Of a DNA stretch of 62,718 nucleotides, positions 9,324-17,279 are shown in pieces. How positions within the stretch are numbered: position 1 is the stretch's first letter; each line of letters begins with the position of its first letter. Source of the stretch: Chitinophagaceae bacterium (lineage in GTDB: Bacteria > Bacteroidota > Bacteroidia > Chitinophagales > Chitinophagaceae); NCBI GenBank assembly GCA_947371755.1, contig CANBQT010000012.1:1-62718 (forward strand), in the 5' to 3' direction. The position numbers and the translations under genes were made by a program. The notes beneath the pieces are model-generated. The model was not told the DNA's origin and did not search any database. It worked only from the letters and a program-made list of their open reading frames with translations.

Positions 9324-9902
9324 ATGTTTCTTCCAATTGTAGCATACGGGGCGCCTATTTTACGCAAAGTTTGTAAGGATATAGATGCCGATTATCCAGG
9401 GTTGCCTAAATTGATTGAAGATATGTGGGAAACCATGTATGAGAGCAATGGGGTAGGGCTTGCTGCACCGCAAATTAATCGTGATATCCGCCTGTTTGTG
9501 ATGGATAGTGTTCAGATATTTGAAAACCTGGAAGAAGATGAATTAGATCTTTATCCTGATGGTCCGGGTATCAAACAAGTTTTTATCAATGCGCATATCG
9601 AATCTTTAGAGGGGGATGAATGGGCATATAATGAAGGATGTTTGAGTATCCCAAAAATCAGGGAAGATGTTTATCGTTCTGAATCGGTAACCTTGTCTTA
9701 TTTGGACGAAAATTTTCAGGAACATACCCGAACATTCAATGGTATTACTGCAAGAGTGATCTTACATGAATACGACCATATCGAGGGTAAACTTTTTATC
9801 GACTATATCAAACCTTTACGCAAGAAACTATTGCAGGGCAAATTAAATGATATTAATAAGGGTAAGATCAAAGTTGATTATAAAATGATATTCCCTAAAT
9901 AA
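9324..9902 (+). CDS. def: Peptide deformylase
   Basis: Removes the formyl group from the N-terminal methionine of new proteins; a cytoplasmic metalloenzyme. The protein is 192 residues. All three motifs are present: GVGLAAPQ (43-50), EGCLS with metal ligand Cys106, and HEYDH with ligands His148 and His152 and catalytic Glu149. An acidic insert (residues 66-82, EDELDLYP) sits between motifs 1 and 2. It starts its own transcription unit, and its stop overlaps the next start by one base (TAATG). Confidence 0.97.
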   Translation: MFLPIVAYGAPILRKVCKDIDADYPGLPKLIEDMWETMYESNGVGLAAPQINRDIRLFVMDSVQIFENLEEDELDLYPDGPGIKQVFINAHIESLEGDEWAYNEGCLSIPKIREDVYRSESVTLSYLDENFQEHTRTFNGITARVILHEYDHIEGKLFIDYIKPLRKKLLQGKLNDINKGKIKVDYKMIFPK

Positions 9903-10828
9903 TGCGCTATTGCCTTTTTATTTGTGTATTCTTATCAATTAGGTCCTTTGCTCAGGACACTACTGTTTTAGTAGAAAATCAACCATTTACACTTGCGGAA
10001 GTGGTGGTGAGAAATAACTTTGATTATAAAAGATTATTGACACAAATTAAAGAGGATACCACTTTTTATAAAGCCTTTAGAAATCTTCGCGTATTAGGAT
10101 TTTCGTCTTATAACGACATTAAGATGTTGGATAAAAAAGGAGGCGTGAAAGCTTCCTTATCAAGCAAGACCAGGCAGAATCATACCAATGGGTGCAGAAC
10201 GATGGATGTGTTAGAAGAGACTGTAACTGGCGATTTTTATGATGCAGACCAACACTATAATTATCTAACCCCTGAATTGTATGCAGGCCTGTTTTTTACA
10301 AAAGGAACCATTTGTGGTGAGAATAATATAGTAAAAGGTAAAAACCTGAATACCAGCAATAAATCGGGTATAGACAAACATAAGGATCAATTAAAAATGC
10401 TCTTTTTTAATCCTGGCAAAAAAATACCTGGTATACCTTTTATTGGTGATAAATTAGATCTCTACGACGAACGTGCGAGAAAATACTATGATTATAGATT
10501 AGACATTGTAGAATATCACGGTAAGCTTGCTTATATATTTTCTATTGAACCTAAGGAGGGATTAGGTGCTTTGAAAAACGACAACATTGTGGTGGATGAA
10601 ATGGTTACCTGGTTTGATATGGTAACTTTAGAAGTGGTAGCACGAAAATATAGCTTGAGTTATAAGGCTGGGTTGTATGATTTTGATGTTAGCATGGAAG
10701 TGGACATGACTAAATTTCAGGGATTAACTGTTCCAAGTGTGCTTCGATACAAAGGAAATTGGAATGTAATATTTAAGAAGCGCGAACGTGCTGTTTTTAC
10801 GGCTACTTTATTTGACTTCAAAAAATAA
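9902..10828 (+). CDS. Exported protein of unknown function, translationally coupled to def
   Basis: A 308-residue protein with a signal peptide ending near SFAQ (residue 18). The mature part opens with a short strand-rich segment (TLAEVVVRNNFDYKRLLTQIKE), the region often seen before plug or carboxypeptidase-regulatory-like domains, but no named domain was recognised. Cys residues at about 99 and 140 could pair in the periplasm. The ATG overlaps the def stop by one base, so translation is probably coupled. A terminator follows. Function unknown; a periplasmic or outer-membrane lipid-facing role is possible but not shown. Confidence 0.75.
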   Translation: MRYCLFICVFLSIRSFAQDTTVLVENQPFTLAEVVVRNNFDYKRLLTQIKEDTTFYKAFRNLRVLGFSSYNDIKMLDKKGGVKASLSSKTRQNHTNGCRTMDVLEETVTGDFYDADQHYNYLTPELYAGLFFTKGTICGENNIVKGKNLNTSNKSGIDKHKDQLKMLFFNPGKKIPGIPFIGDKLDLYDERARKYYDYRLDIVEYHGKLAYIFSIEPKEGLGALKNDNIVVDEMVTWFDMVTLEVVARKYSLSYKAGLYDFDVSMEVDMTKFQGLTVPSVLRYKGNWNVIFKKRERAVFTATLFDFKK

Positions 10829-10851
10829 AGAGACCGCTTTGGGCGGCCTCT
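10829..10851. terminator. Terminator between converging genes
   Basis: GAGACCGC (10830-10837) pairs with GCGGCCTC (10843-10850) with one mismatch across a five-base loop, followed by TCATTTT. It lies between two converging stop codons. Confidence 0.65.
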
Positions 10852-10880
10852 CATTTTAAATTTATTCTGCTTATCAAAAA

Positions 10881-11921
10881 TTATAAACTGTTGAGGTAGT
10901 CAAGAACCTGACCTAATGTTTTCTTCTCAGGTGAGATGGAATAATTGATTACAGTACCAACATCATTTACCACTTTAGTTCCTAAATAGAAATCATCTCC
11001 GATTTTTGAAATAGATACCAATGTTATTTTAGCTTTTAGCGGAATGTTCTTTGAGGTAAAACTTCTGGTACTTATATCGCTATTCAGAGCAAGTACAGTT
11101 CTGTTTTTATCTAATGCCACGAAAACTTGCGTATTCTTATTAGTAAAATTAGGAGGCAGTATCGCGTAAATATTTGTTTTTGTTACAGTGCTATCCAGAT
11201 AACGTTCTGCACTGATCCAACGCAATCTTTTGGCTACTAATTCATATCCCTTTTTATAACTGCTACCACTCTGTTTAATAAAAGTTTTTATCCAGCTTGA
11301 ATCTTGATCTCTAACCCAGGTATGTGCTTCATCTCGTGCGCTATTTGGAAATGGAAAACTTTCTCTGCCATAAAATACCTGCATGTTTGAAACAGGGTCT
11401 TGGATGTCGGAATATTTTATTTCCAAAGTTGAGTCTGGCAATAGCATTAATTCCTGACCATTTTTTTCAACCCTGATGAAAAAACCACTTGCAGTTTCTA
11501 AAAGAGCACCGAAACTATTATTTGGTCGATAAGCTTTTATAAAATCACCTCTGGTTTGAATCCTTAAAATTTCAATCGTTGCCTTGCCATCAGAAGGAGT
11601 TACACCACTACCTCCGCCACTTCCCGAATTGCCGGTTCCAGCAAAAAAACTATTGGCATGAATTTCAATCTCTAAACTGTCGCCGAATTCTATGGTCTTA
11701 TCTTTCGAAAGATCAAATGTGTCTATAAATGCATTGTGATGGAAAATGGTATCTGCCAATTTATAAATAGGAGCATCACCTGGAACATTGTTGATCCAAA
11801 CCGTATCGTTCAGTGGATTATTGGCATATGGAGTAAATCCAGTGTTACTGGATATTTCTTTGTTACAGGCTGCTAAGGTTAATAGCAGTAAGCAACCAAT
11901 TATTCCATTTATTTTTTTCAT
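10881..11921 (-). CDS. Lipoprotein of unknown function, third gene of an ECF sigma operon
   Basis: A 346-residue protein. The start is the ATG giving MKKINGIIGCLLLL with lipobox LAAC (Cys18), preceded by AAAGGGA; a more distal ATG at 11948 would push the signal inward. The mature part is Ser/Thr/Asp-rich with a Gly/Ser run (GTGNSGSGGGSG, about 95-106) and otherwise beta-rich, with no domain I can name. It follows the sigma-factor and beta-barrel genes on the same strand with a gap of about 50 bases, so it is probably co-expressed and sits in the envelope. Function unknown. Confidence 0.75.
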   Translation of the reverse strand: MKKINGIIGCLLLLTLAACNKEISSNTGFTPYANNPLNDTVWINNVPGDAPIYKLADTIFHHNAFIDTFDLSKDKTIEFGDSLEIEIHANSFFAGTGNSGSGGGSGVTPSDGKATIEILRIQTRGDFIKAYRPNNSFGALLETASGFFIRVEKNGQELMLLPDSTLEIKYSDIQDPVSNMQVFYGRESFPFPNSARDEAHTWVRDQDSSWIKTFIKQSGSSYKKGYELVAKRLRWISAERYLDSTVTKTNIYAILPPNFTNKNTQVFVALDKNRTVLALNSDISTRSFTSKNIPLKAKITLVSISKIGDDFYLGTKVVNDVGTVINYSISPEKKTLGQVLDYLNSL

Positions 11922-11974
11922 TCTAATCCCTTTTATATTCAGATACATGATTGTTATTATTTGCTGCCTGATAC

Positions 11975-13414
11975 TTATCTATTCAAATCAAATCTTAATC
12001 CAATGGCTAAACCACCTACCTGAAATCTTTGGTTATAGGGTGATGCAGTATTAGTCATATTAGATAAATTATATCTGAAATAAGGCTCAAAGAATAAATG
12101 GGTATTCTCACTGATACGTTTCAGAACACTGATACTGGTATAGAGTCCCATACCGATATTGGATCTATAATAAGAATTGCTGATCTTACTCATCGGCACA
12201 GATGTTAGTGATGTGTCTAGTAATTCACCCTGATACCATGAAGTAATATTGAAAATCACACCACCATTGATTCCTATTGTTAAATCCTCATTCCCAAATT
12301 GATAACCTAGAGTTAATGGAATATCAAAACTACGATAGTGATTTCTGATTGTTTTTACACTATACCCAATTTGTTGCAAAGTACTTGTATCTGTAACCAA
12401 AACGGTATCTCCGGGAGAACGAATAATTGATCTTGTAGTAATCACAGTCGTTGTTTTGATTTCATTCTCATTTCTATAAGAGAACTTTTGATTGATCTGA
12501 GAATACTGTAAACCTGTTTTTAGTAACCAATTATTATTCAAAGGTTTTACCACTCTAAACCCAGCACTATAGCCAATTTGCATTGATTCAGTACTATCTT
12601 TTTTATCAAGGTATTGCTGAGATGCCGACACATTTGAAACAGATTTAAATCCATAATCCGGCGAAGCAAATAATTCAAAAGACCAATCAGAATTAAAATT
12701 AGAGCGACCTCTATTGGTCGGACAAACAATGATGCTTGATTTGATAAACTTACTATGTCCGTTATCAGCCAGATTTTTTTGAACCAGTCCAGTTGCAGCA
12801 TTAACTGATGTTGATTGATAAAATAAACTGGCTTGCGCAATATTTGCGGATACATATTTGTTTTCTTCTACTGTTGTTTCAGGAACTTCAGTTAATTGAG
12901 TTTGTTCATGCGCTATCATTGGTTTAAAAGAAACTTCTTTTTTAGTTACACTTGAATTAGCCTCGAAGCTTCTAACATTATTTGCAGCAGGTAAAAGAGT
13001 AACTGAATTTTCTTTTTTAGCTGGAATACTACCAATTGTTTTTTCTTCTATTATTTCGCTTTTTACTTCTGTTGGTAGAGACGATTGTTTGGTTCTTGAT
13101 GTAAGAGTAGAGTTATTTCCTGTTATAATATTTGTAGAGTGATCAATAGTAGTTGCATTTGTTTTAGATGTATTCAGTGCAGCCTCTGTTGCCGGTACAG
13201 ATGCTGGGTGTTGATAGGTTAATAATCCTATCATCAATGAACCCACCAATAAGGCTGCTATTAATAGTCCGGTACCATTTATTTTACGTAGAAAAAAGCC
13301 CTTGGGGCGTTTCTCTTTCTCTGGGCGAATTTTCTCCCATAACCCTTCCGGCACCGGAGCCGAATGGTTGATGAGCTTCTCCCTAAAGAAGTTGTCAAAC
13401 TGGTTATCTGTCAT
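11975..13414 (-). CDS. Membrane protein with cytoplasmic head, one TM segment and C-terminal beta-barrel-like domain
   Basis: A 479-residue protein encoded one base after the sigma-factor stop. The ATG at 13414 is preferred over 13426 because it avoids overlap. Order: a cytoplasmic-looking head (1-45, with PVPEGLWEKI), a single hydrophobic helix (48-67), a Ser/Thr/Asn-rich linker (about 70-215), then about 250 residues of alternating strands ending in RFDLNR, like small outer-membrane barrels of the PorT type. The position next to an ECF sigma factor suggests control or sensing of that factor, but no classical zinc anti-sigma motif is seen. The topology is odd: an inner-membrane helix and a barrel in one chain. 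Confidence 0.75.
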   Translation of the reverse strand: MTDNQFDNFFREKLINHSAPVPEGLWEKIRPEKEKRPKGFFLRKINGTGLLIAALLVGSLMIGLLTYQHPASVPATEAALNTSKTNATTIDHSTNIITGNNSTLTSRTKQSSLPTEVKSEIIEEKTIGSIPAKKENSVTLLPAANNVRSFEANSSVTKKEVSFKPMIAHEQTQLTEVPETTVEENKYVSANIAQASLFYQSTSVNAATGLVQKNLADNGHSKFIKSSIIVCPTNRGRSNFNSDWSFELFASPDYGFKSVSNVSASQQYLDKKDSTESMQIGYSAGFRVVKPLNNNWLLKTGLQYSQINQKFSYRNENEIKTTTVITTRSIIRSPGDTVLVTDTSTLQQIGYSVKTIRNHYRSFDIPLTLGYQFGNEDLTIGINGGVIFNITSWYQGELLDTSLTSVPMSKISNSYYRSNIGMGLYTSISVLKRISENTHLFFEPYFRYNLSNMTNTASPYNQRFQVGGLAIGLRFDLNR

Positions 13415-13415
13415 A

Positions 13416-13952
13416 TTATACAGCAATTTTTTGTAATTGTAATATTTGATGTTGCAGCATTTTTCTCGCCTTCACCAGCTGACTGCGACTGGTACCAGGT
13501 TGTATATGTAGCATTTCTGCAATTTCTTCATGACTATATCCCTCAATCACATTCAGGTTAAAAACTACTTTATATCCTTCGGGTAATTGGTTAATCAATT
13601 TCATTAGATCATCTTGTCCTAAGTGTGAGTAGGCATAAGGGTCTAATTTGGGTGCATTGGCTCCTGATTCATCAATTTCTTTGAACTGAATCTTTTTCTT
13701 TTCCAGATGCCTGATTGCCGTATTTACAATAATGCGTCTGATCCATCCTTCGAAACTTCCTTCAAATTTAAATTGGTGCAGGTATTGAAATACTTTAATA
13801 AAGCCATCTTGCATGATATCCTCTGCTTCCATGCTATCAATGGCATATCTCAGACATACGCTCATCATTTTACCCGCGTACTGCTCAAAAAGCATACGCT
13901 GGCAATGGGCATTTTCCTTGATACATCCTTTAATAAGGTCAGTTTCAGTCAC
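13416..13952 (-). CDS. ECF-type RNA polymerase sigma factor
   Basis: A 178-residue sigma-70 family protein with regions 2 and 4 only. Region 2 (about 20-90) includes AEDIMQDGFIKVFQ and FEGWIRRIIVNTAI; region 4 (about 120-172) is LPEGYKVVFNLNVIEGYSHEEIAEMLHIQPGT, followed by the recognition helix SRSQLVKARKML. The start is GTG. It leads an operon with the barrel protein and the lipoprotein, probably its regulator and target. A -7 box lies upstream at 13979-13986. Confidence 0.93.
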   Translation of the reverse strand: MTETDLIKGCIKENAHCQRMLFEQYAGKMMSVCLRYAIDSMEAEDIMQDGFIKVFQYLHQFKFEGSFEGWIRRIIVNTAIRHLEKKKIQFKEIDESGANAPKLDPYAYSHLGQDDLMKLINQLPEGYKVVFNLNVIEGYSHEEIAEMLHIQPGTSRSQLVKARKMLQHQILQLQKIAV

Positions 13953-13978
13953 CAGCTACTTGGTTTTGTGAACGATTT

Positions 13979-13986
13979 CAAAATTA
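13979..13986 (-). promoter_or_regulatory. -7 promoter box of the ECF sigma operon (TAATTTTG)
   Basis: Matches TAnnTTTG on the minus strand about 27 bases before the GTG start. No TTG at the ideal -33 spacing. Confidence 0.4.
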
Positions 13987-14044
13987 AGATACGGTTTGAA
14001 GTCTATTCGCTGCCTCCAAAAATTAAAACAAATGACTAAGGAAA

Positions 14045-14076
14045 ACAAAAAATCCTGAAACCAGGGCCTCAGGATT
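14045..14076 (-). terminator. Intrinsic terminator of the ligase gene pair
   Basis: Perfect 8-bp stem AATCCTGA/TCAGGATT (14051-14058 with 14069-14076). On the minus strand it is followed by a T-rich tail and lies just past the stop at 14099. Confidence 0.8.
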
Positions 14077-14098
14077 GTTAATCTTTGGTGCTGGTCTT

Positions 14099-15208
14099 TT
14101 AAATGCTTAAAAATTGATCATGGATATAATCGACAACGCTCACCAGGCTATTAGTTTGTTGATATACAGCTAGTTGTCTGTCTGCTCCCGTACCTTTCTC
14201 AAACATTTTTGCTACATTATCGATCATATGTCTGCTGCCTAACTCGTCTACAACATCATCTACAAAATCGAGCAATTCATAAATAAGTAAGCGGGTATTT
14301 ACTTCCGTTTCTTTTCCAAAGTCGATCAAAGTTCCATCAATCCCATATCTGCTGGCTCTCCATTTATTTTCGGTAATCAGTGCTCTTTCATAGATCATGA
14401 AATTCAGGTTTTTAGACCTTAGTTTGTAAATTTTAGCACAAATCGCCTGAAAAAGTGCAGCAATGGTGATGGTTTCAGAAACAGTCATCGGAACATCACA
14501 GATACGAAATTCTACGGTATTGAAAAATGGATGAACCCTAAGGTCCCACCAGATCTTCTTTGCATTGTCGATACAATTTGTCTTGATGAGTAAGTTCACA
14601 TAGTTTTCGTATGCTTCAATACTTTCAAAATAATCGGGAATCCCTGTTCTTGGGAATTTATCAAATACTTTGGTTCTATAAGATTTATATCCTGTTTCTC
14701 TGCCTTCCCAAAAAGGGGAATTGGTACTCAGCGCATATACGTGTGGCAAGAAATACCTGGCAGTATTGGCTATGTGGATGGCCATTTTACGGTCTTCCAT
14801 GCCTACGTGCACGTGTAGTCCAAAAATGAGGTTACTTCTGGCAGCTTCCTGTAATTCGTTTACAATTTGATTGTATCGTACATGATCGGTAATTAACTGA
14901 CTTTGCCAATGGCTAAAGGGGTGAGTACCTGAAGCACCCATCCAAAACCCCAGATTGCCTGCAATTTCAGAAATGGTTCCTCTCAGCGTTGCCACATCTT
15001 TAAATGCCTCATCAATATCCATGCAGATATCTGTTCCAACTTCCACTACAGCCTGATGCATTTCAGCTTTTACTTTATCCTTCAGTAATTTCTGACCCTC
15101 TAATACAATCTTCTGTTCATGGCTAGCCAATTCTTTAGTGATTGGATCTATTACCATGTATTCTTCTTCAACACCTAGCGTAAACTGTTTGTAACTAAGA
15201 TTACCCAT
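14099..15208 (-). CDS. Carboxylate-amine ligase, YbdK / glutamate-cysteine ligase type 2 family
   Basis: A 369-residue enzyme of the GCS2 fold, which uses ATP to join a carboxylate (often glutamate) to an amine. Family marks: FTLGVEEEYMVID (9-21), VEVGTDIC (about 55-62), the segment HVHVGMEDRKMAIHIAN, and WWDLRVHPFFNTVEFRICD. An unusually good Shine-Dalgarno, AGGAGG at 15214-15219, lies before the ATG. The ATP-grasp gene upstream is on the same strand (66-base gap). True glutathione synthesis is not shown, since the neighbours are not a standard gshB; the two ligases may build a small peptide-like amide. The substrate is unknown. Confidence 0.88.
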   Translation of the reverse strand: MGNLSYKQFTLGVEEEYMVIDPITKELASHEQKIVLEGQKLLKDKVKAEMHQAVVEVGTDICMDIDEAFKDVATLRGTISEIAGNLGFWMGASGTHPFSHWQSQLITDHVRYNQIVNELQEAARSNLIFGLHVHVGMEDRKMAIHIANTARYFLPHVYALSTNSPFWEGRETGYKSYRTKVFDKFPRTGIPDYFESIEAYENYVNLLIKTNCIDNAKKIWWDLRVHPFFNTVEFRICDVPMTVSETITIAALFQAICAKIYKLRSKNLNFMIYERALITENKWRASRYGIDGTLIDFGKETEVNTRLLIYELLDFVDDVVDELGSRHMIDNVAKMFEKGTGADRQLAVYQQTNSLVSVVDYIHDQFLSI

Positions 15209-15274
15209 AATTGCCTCCTATATGCAAAAAGTGAAAAATGACAATCGAATTTTATAGATAGAACTCAATTGATA

Positions 15275-16231
15275 TTAAGGATATAATATTTGTTTTAAAC
15301 TACCTCTCTTGATATAGTCGCCCCAGGTTAAATTATCTGCACCAGGCACTTGTGCCTGTGCTTTTTCTATGGCGTAATTGGCTGCTGTTTCAACTACCCA
15401 ATCGAAATTGGCCTGACCTACACTTTTAATATCAGCATCAGGAGCGGGATTACAAAAATCAATGGCATATGGAACTCCATTCCTTAATGCTAATTCAACT
15501 GTATTAAAATCGTATCCCAAATAGTGATTGATTCTTAACACGATTTCTTCCATCATTTTTAGTTTCTCTTCTGAAGGTGCAAAGTCTGCAGCATATCTTA
15601 AATGATGCGGATTTCTTGGCTCATAAGACATGATTCTTACGTGTTTGCCTCCAATGCAATAACAACGATAATATTCTTCAAAAACAATTTCTTCTTGTAA
15701 TAGCATTACCAGTTGTGCGGTTTCTCCATGTTTTTCAAAGAACTCATCCTGATCCTCTAAGCGATAAACATTTTTCCATCCCCCACCAGCAAATGGTTTC
15801 ATATAAGCAGGAAATCCAACATATTTAAAAATCGATTCCCAATCTAAAGGGTAAGATAGGTTACTGAAAGATTGGTCGGAGGTATCTGCAGGCAGATCCC
15901 TTGAAGGCAATATCACAGTTTTAGGAACCGGTACATTTATTTTGGTAGCCAAACAGTTATTGAAAAATTTTTCATCTGCGCTCCACCAAAACGGATTGTT
16001 GATGACCGCGGTTCCACAAATTGCTGCATTTTTTAAATAAGCACGATAGAAAGGTACGTCCTGACTAATACGGTCAATGATTACAGCGTATTCTGTACTC
16101 TCACCTTGCATCACTTTATCAATCTTTACGGGCTCAGCAATAATGCCAGGAATATTTTTACTATTTACTCTTTCTACAAAAGCCATGGGAAAACTTCTTT
16201 CCTGACCAAACAGTACTCCAATTTTTTTCAT
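15275..16231 (-). CDS. ATP-grasp domain ligase, RimK/GshB-like
   Basis: A 318-residue protein starting MKKIGVLFGQERSFP; an in-frame ATG two codons earlier (16237) is also possible. The ATP-grasp fold is visible: FPAYMKPFAGGGWKNVY (ATP-binding Lys and Gly-rich loop), the hinge VMLLQEEIVFEEYYRCYCI, and the metal site NTVELALRNG...YAIDFCNPAPD. Such enzymes join an acyl phosphate to an amine or thiol. Next gene: a YbdK-type ligase; divergent neighbour: an esterase with its own promoter. Together they suggest two-step amide synthesis, with the hydrolase acting on the product or precursor. Substrates cannot be read from sequence. Confidence 0.82.
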   Translation of the reverse strand: MKKIGVLFGQERSFPMAFVERVNSKNIPGIIAEPVKIDKVMQGESTEYAVIIDRISQDVPFYRAYLKNAAICGTAVINNPFWWSADEKFFNNCLATKINVPVPKTVILPSRDLPADTSDQSFSNLSYPLDWESIFKYVGFPAYMKPFAGGGWKNVYRLEDQDEFFEKHGETAQLVMLLQEEIVFEEYYRCYCIGGKHVRIMSYEPRNPHHLRYAADFAPSEEKLKMMEEIVLRINHYLGYDFNTVELALRNGVPYAIDFCNPAPDADIKSVGQANFDWVVETAANYAIEKAQAQVPGADNLTWGDYIKRGSLKQILYP

Positions 16232-16336
16232 AAACATTATTTTGTGATGAACACTACCTTAATTGATCATTCGATTTGCATTCAATTTACTGAAACTCAT
16301 CTGAATTGTAACAATATCGCCTAAAAATCATCTTTT

Positions 16337-16364
16337 TTGACTCGCGTTCATTAGCTTATTTTTG
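16337..16364 (+). promoter_or_regulatory. Promoter of the esterase gene
   Basis: TTG at 16337-16339, a 17-base spacer and TATTTTTG at 16357-16364. The first ATG (16369) lies four bases downstream, implying a leaderless message or use of the second ATG (16384). Confidence 0.7.
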
Positions 16365-16368
16365 AAAA

Positions 16369-17187
16369 ATGTTGGAATTTAAAATGTATACTGTAAAACC
16401 TGTAGTAAAAATTGAGCAACTTGAATTGTATTCAGAGTTTTTAGAAAGATCAGTGATGTTGGATATTTATTTACCGGCACAATTAGATTCGATGGTACAG
16501 TATAGTTTATTGTTGATCAATGATGGACAGGACCTTCCTAAAATGCCTTTTGATAGTATCTTATCGAACTTAATTGAATCCAATCAAATCGATCCGATCA
16601 TTGCAGTTGGTATTTATTGTGGGGTGGATCGCAAGATGGAATATGGAACAGCTTATGCTGCTGATTATGATGGGAGGGGTGCAAGAGCTGGACTATATGC
16701 CAAATTCATATTTGATGAACTATTACCATATCTCCGGAAACATTTGTCCATTGCTTCTTTCAAAGAAAAGTCTTTTGCGGGTTTTTCTTTAGGAGCTTTA
16801 AGTGCATTGGACATTGTATGGAATCATCCCAATCAATTTAATAAAGTGGGCGTTTTCAGTGGGTCACTTTGGTGGAGAAGGAAAGCTTATGAAGATGGAT
16901 ACGATGATGAAAAAGATCGTTTAATGCACTTGCAAATTAGAAAATCAGATTTCTATCCCTGGATTAAATTCTTTTTGCAATGTGGTGAATTAGATGAAAG
17001 TGCTGATAGAAATAATAATGGCATTATCGATTCGATTGATGATACATTAGACCTGATTGTAGAATTAAAAGCGAAGGGATATACGGATGAGCATATTAAA
17101 TATTTGTTATTAGCAGATGGCAAACACGATGTTCCAACCTGGGCCAATGCTTTTCCTGAGTTTCTGAAATGGAGTTATGGAAAGTAA
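16369..17187 (+). CDS. Alpha/beta-hydrolase esterase (esterase D/enterochelin esterase-like) with EF-hand-like loop
   Basis: A 272-residue cytoplasmic protein (no signal peptide). The nucleophile elbow is SFAGFSLGALSALD (about 136-149). A conserved His lies in LADGKHDVPTWANAFPEF near the end. Between them, DRNNNGIIDSIDD (17004-17043) has the spacing of a calcium-binding EF-hand loop. The family includes carboxylesterases and siderophore esterases. Divergent from an ATP-grasp/YbdK ligase pair, it may hydrolyse their product or a thioester/ester precursor. Start: ATG 16369 by the leaderless pattern, with 16384 as the alternative. Its TAA lies inside an 18-base repeat found again at 59453. Confidence 0.82.
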   Translation: MLEFKMYTVKPVVKIEQLELYSEFLERSVMLDIYLPAQLDSMVQYSLLLINDGQDLPKMPFDSILSNLIESNQIDPIIAVGIYCGVDRKMEYGTAYAADYDGRGARAGLYAKFIFDELLPYLRKHLSIASFKEKSFAGFSLGALSALDIVWNHPNQFNKVGVFSGSLWWRRKAYEDGYDDEKDRLMHLQIRKSDFYPWIKFFLQCGELDESADRNNNGIIDSIDDTLDLIVELKAKGYTDEHIKYLLLADGKHDVPTWANAFPEFLKWSYGK

Positions 17188-17198
17188 AAATTAAAAAG
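17181..17198 (+). repeat. 18-base AT-rich repeat at a gene 3' end (copy 1)
   Basis: AAAGTAAAAATTAAAAAG, identical to 59453-59470, with a related inverted copy at 59537-59553. It spans the esterase stop codon. Confidence 0.7.
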
Positions 17199-17220
17199 AA
17201 AAAAGTAAAAAGTAAGGCAT

Positions 17221-17256
17221 AAAAAAAACGTCCCGATTTCTCGAGACGTTTTTTTT
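17221..17256. terminator. Bidirectional intrinsic terminator
   Basis: A 16-bp stem (17221-17236 with 17241-17256, one C/A mismatch) with an A-run on one side and a T-run on the other and a four-base loop. It serves the converging esterase and TonB-receptor genes. Confidence 0.88.
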
Positions 17257-17279
17257 ATGTATTATGATAGAACTTGCTA

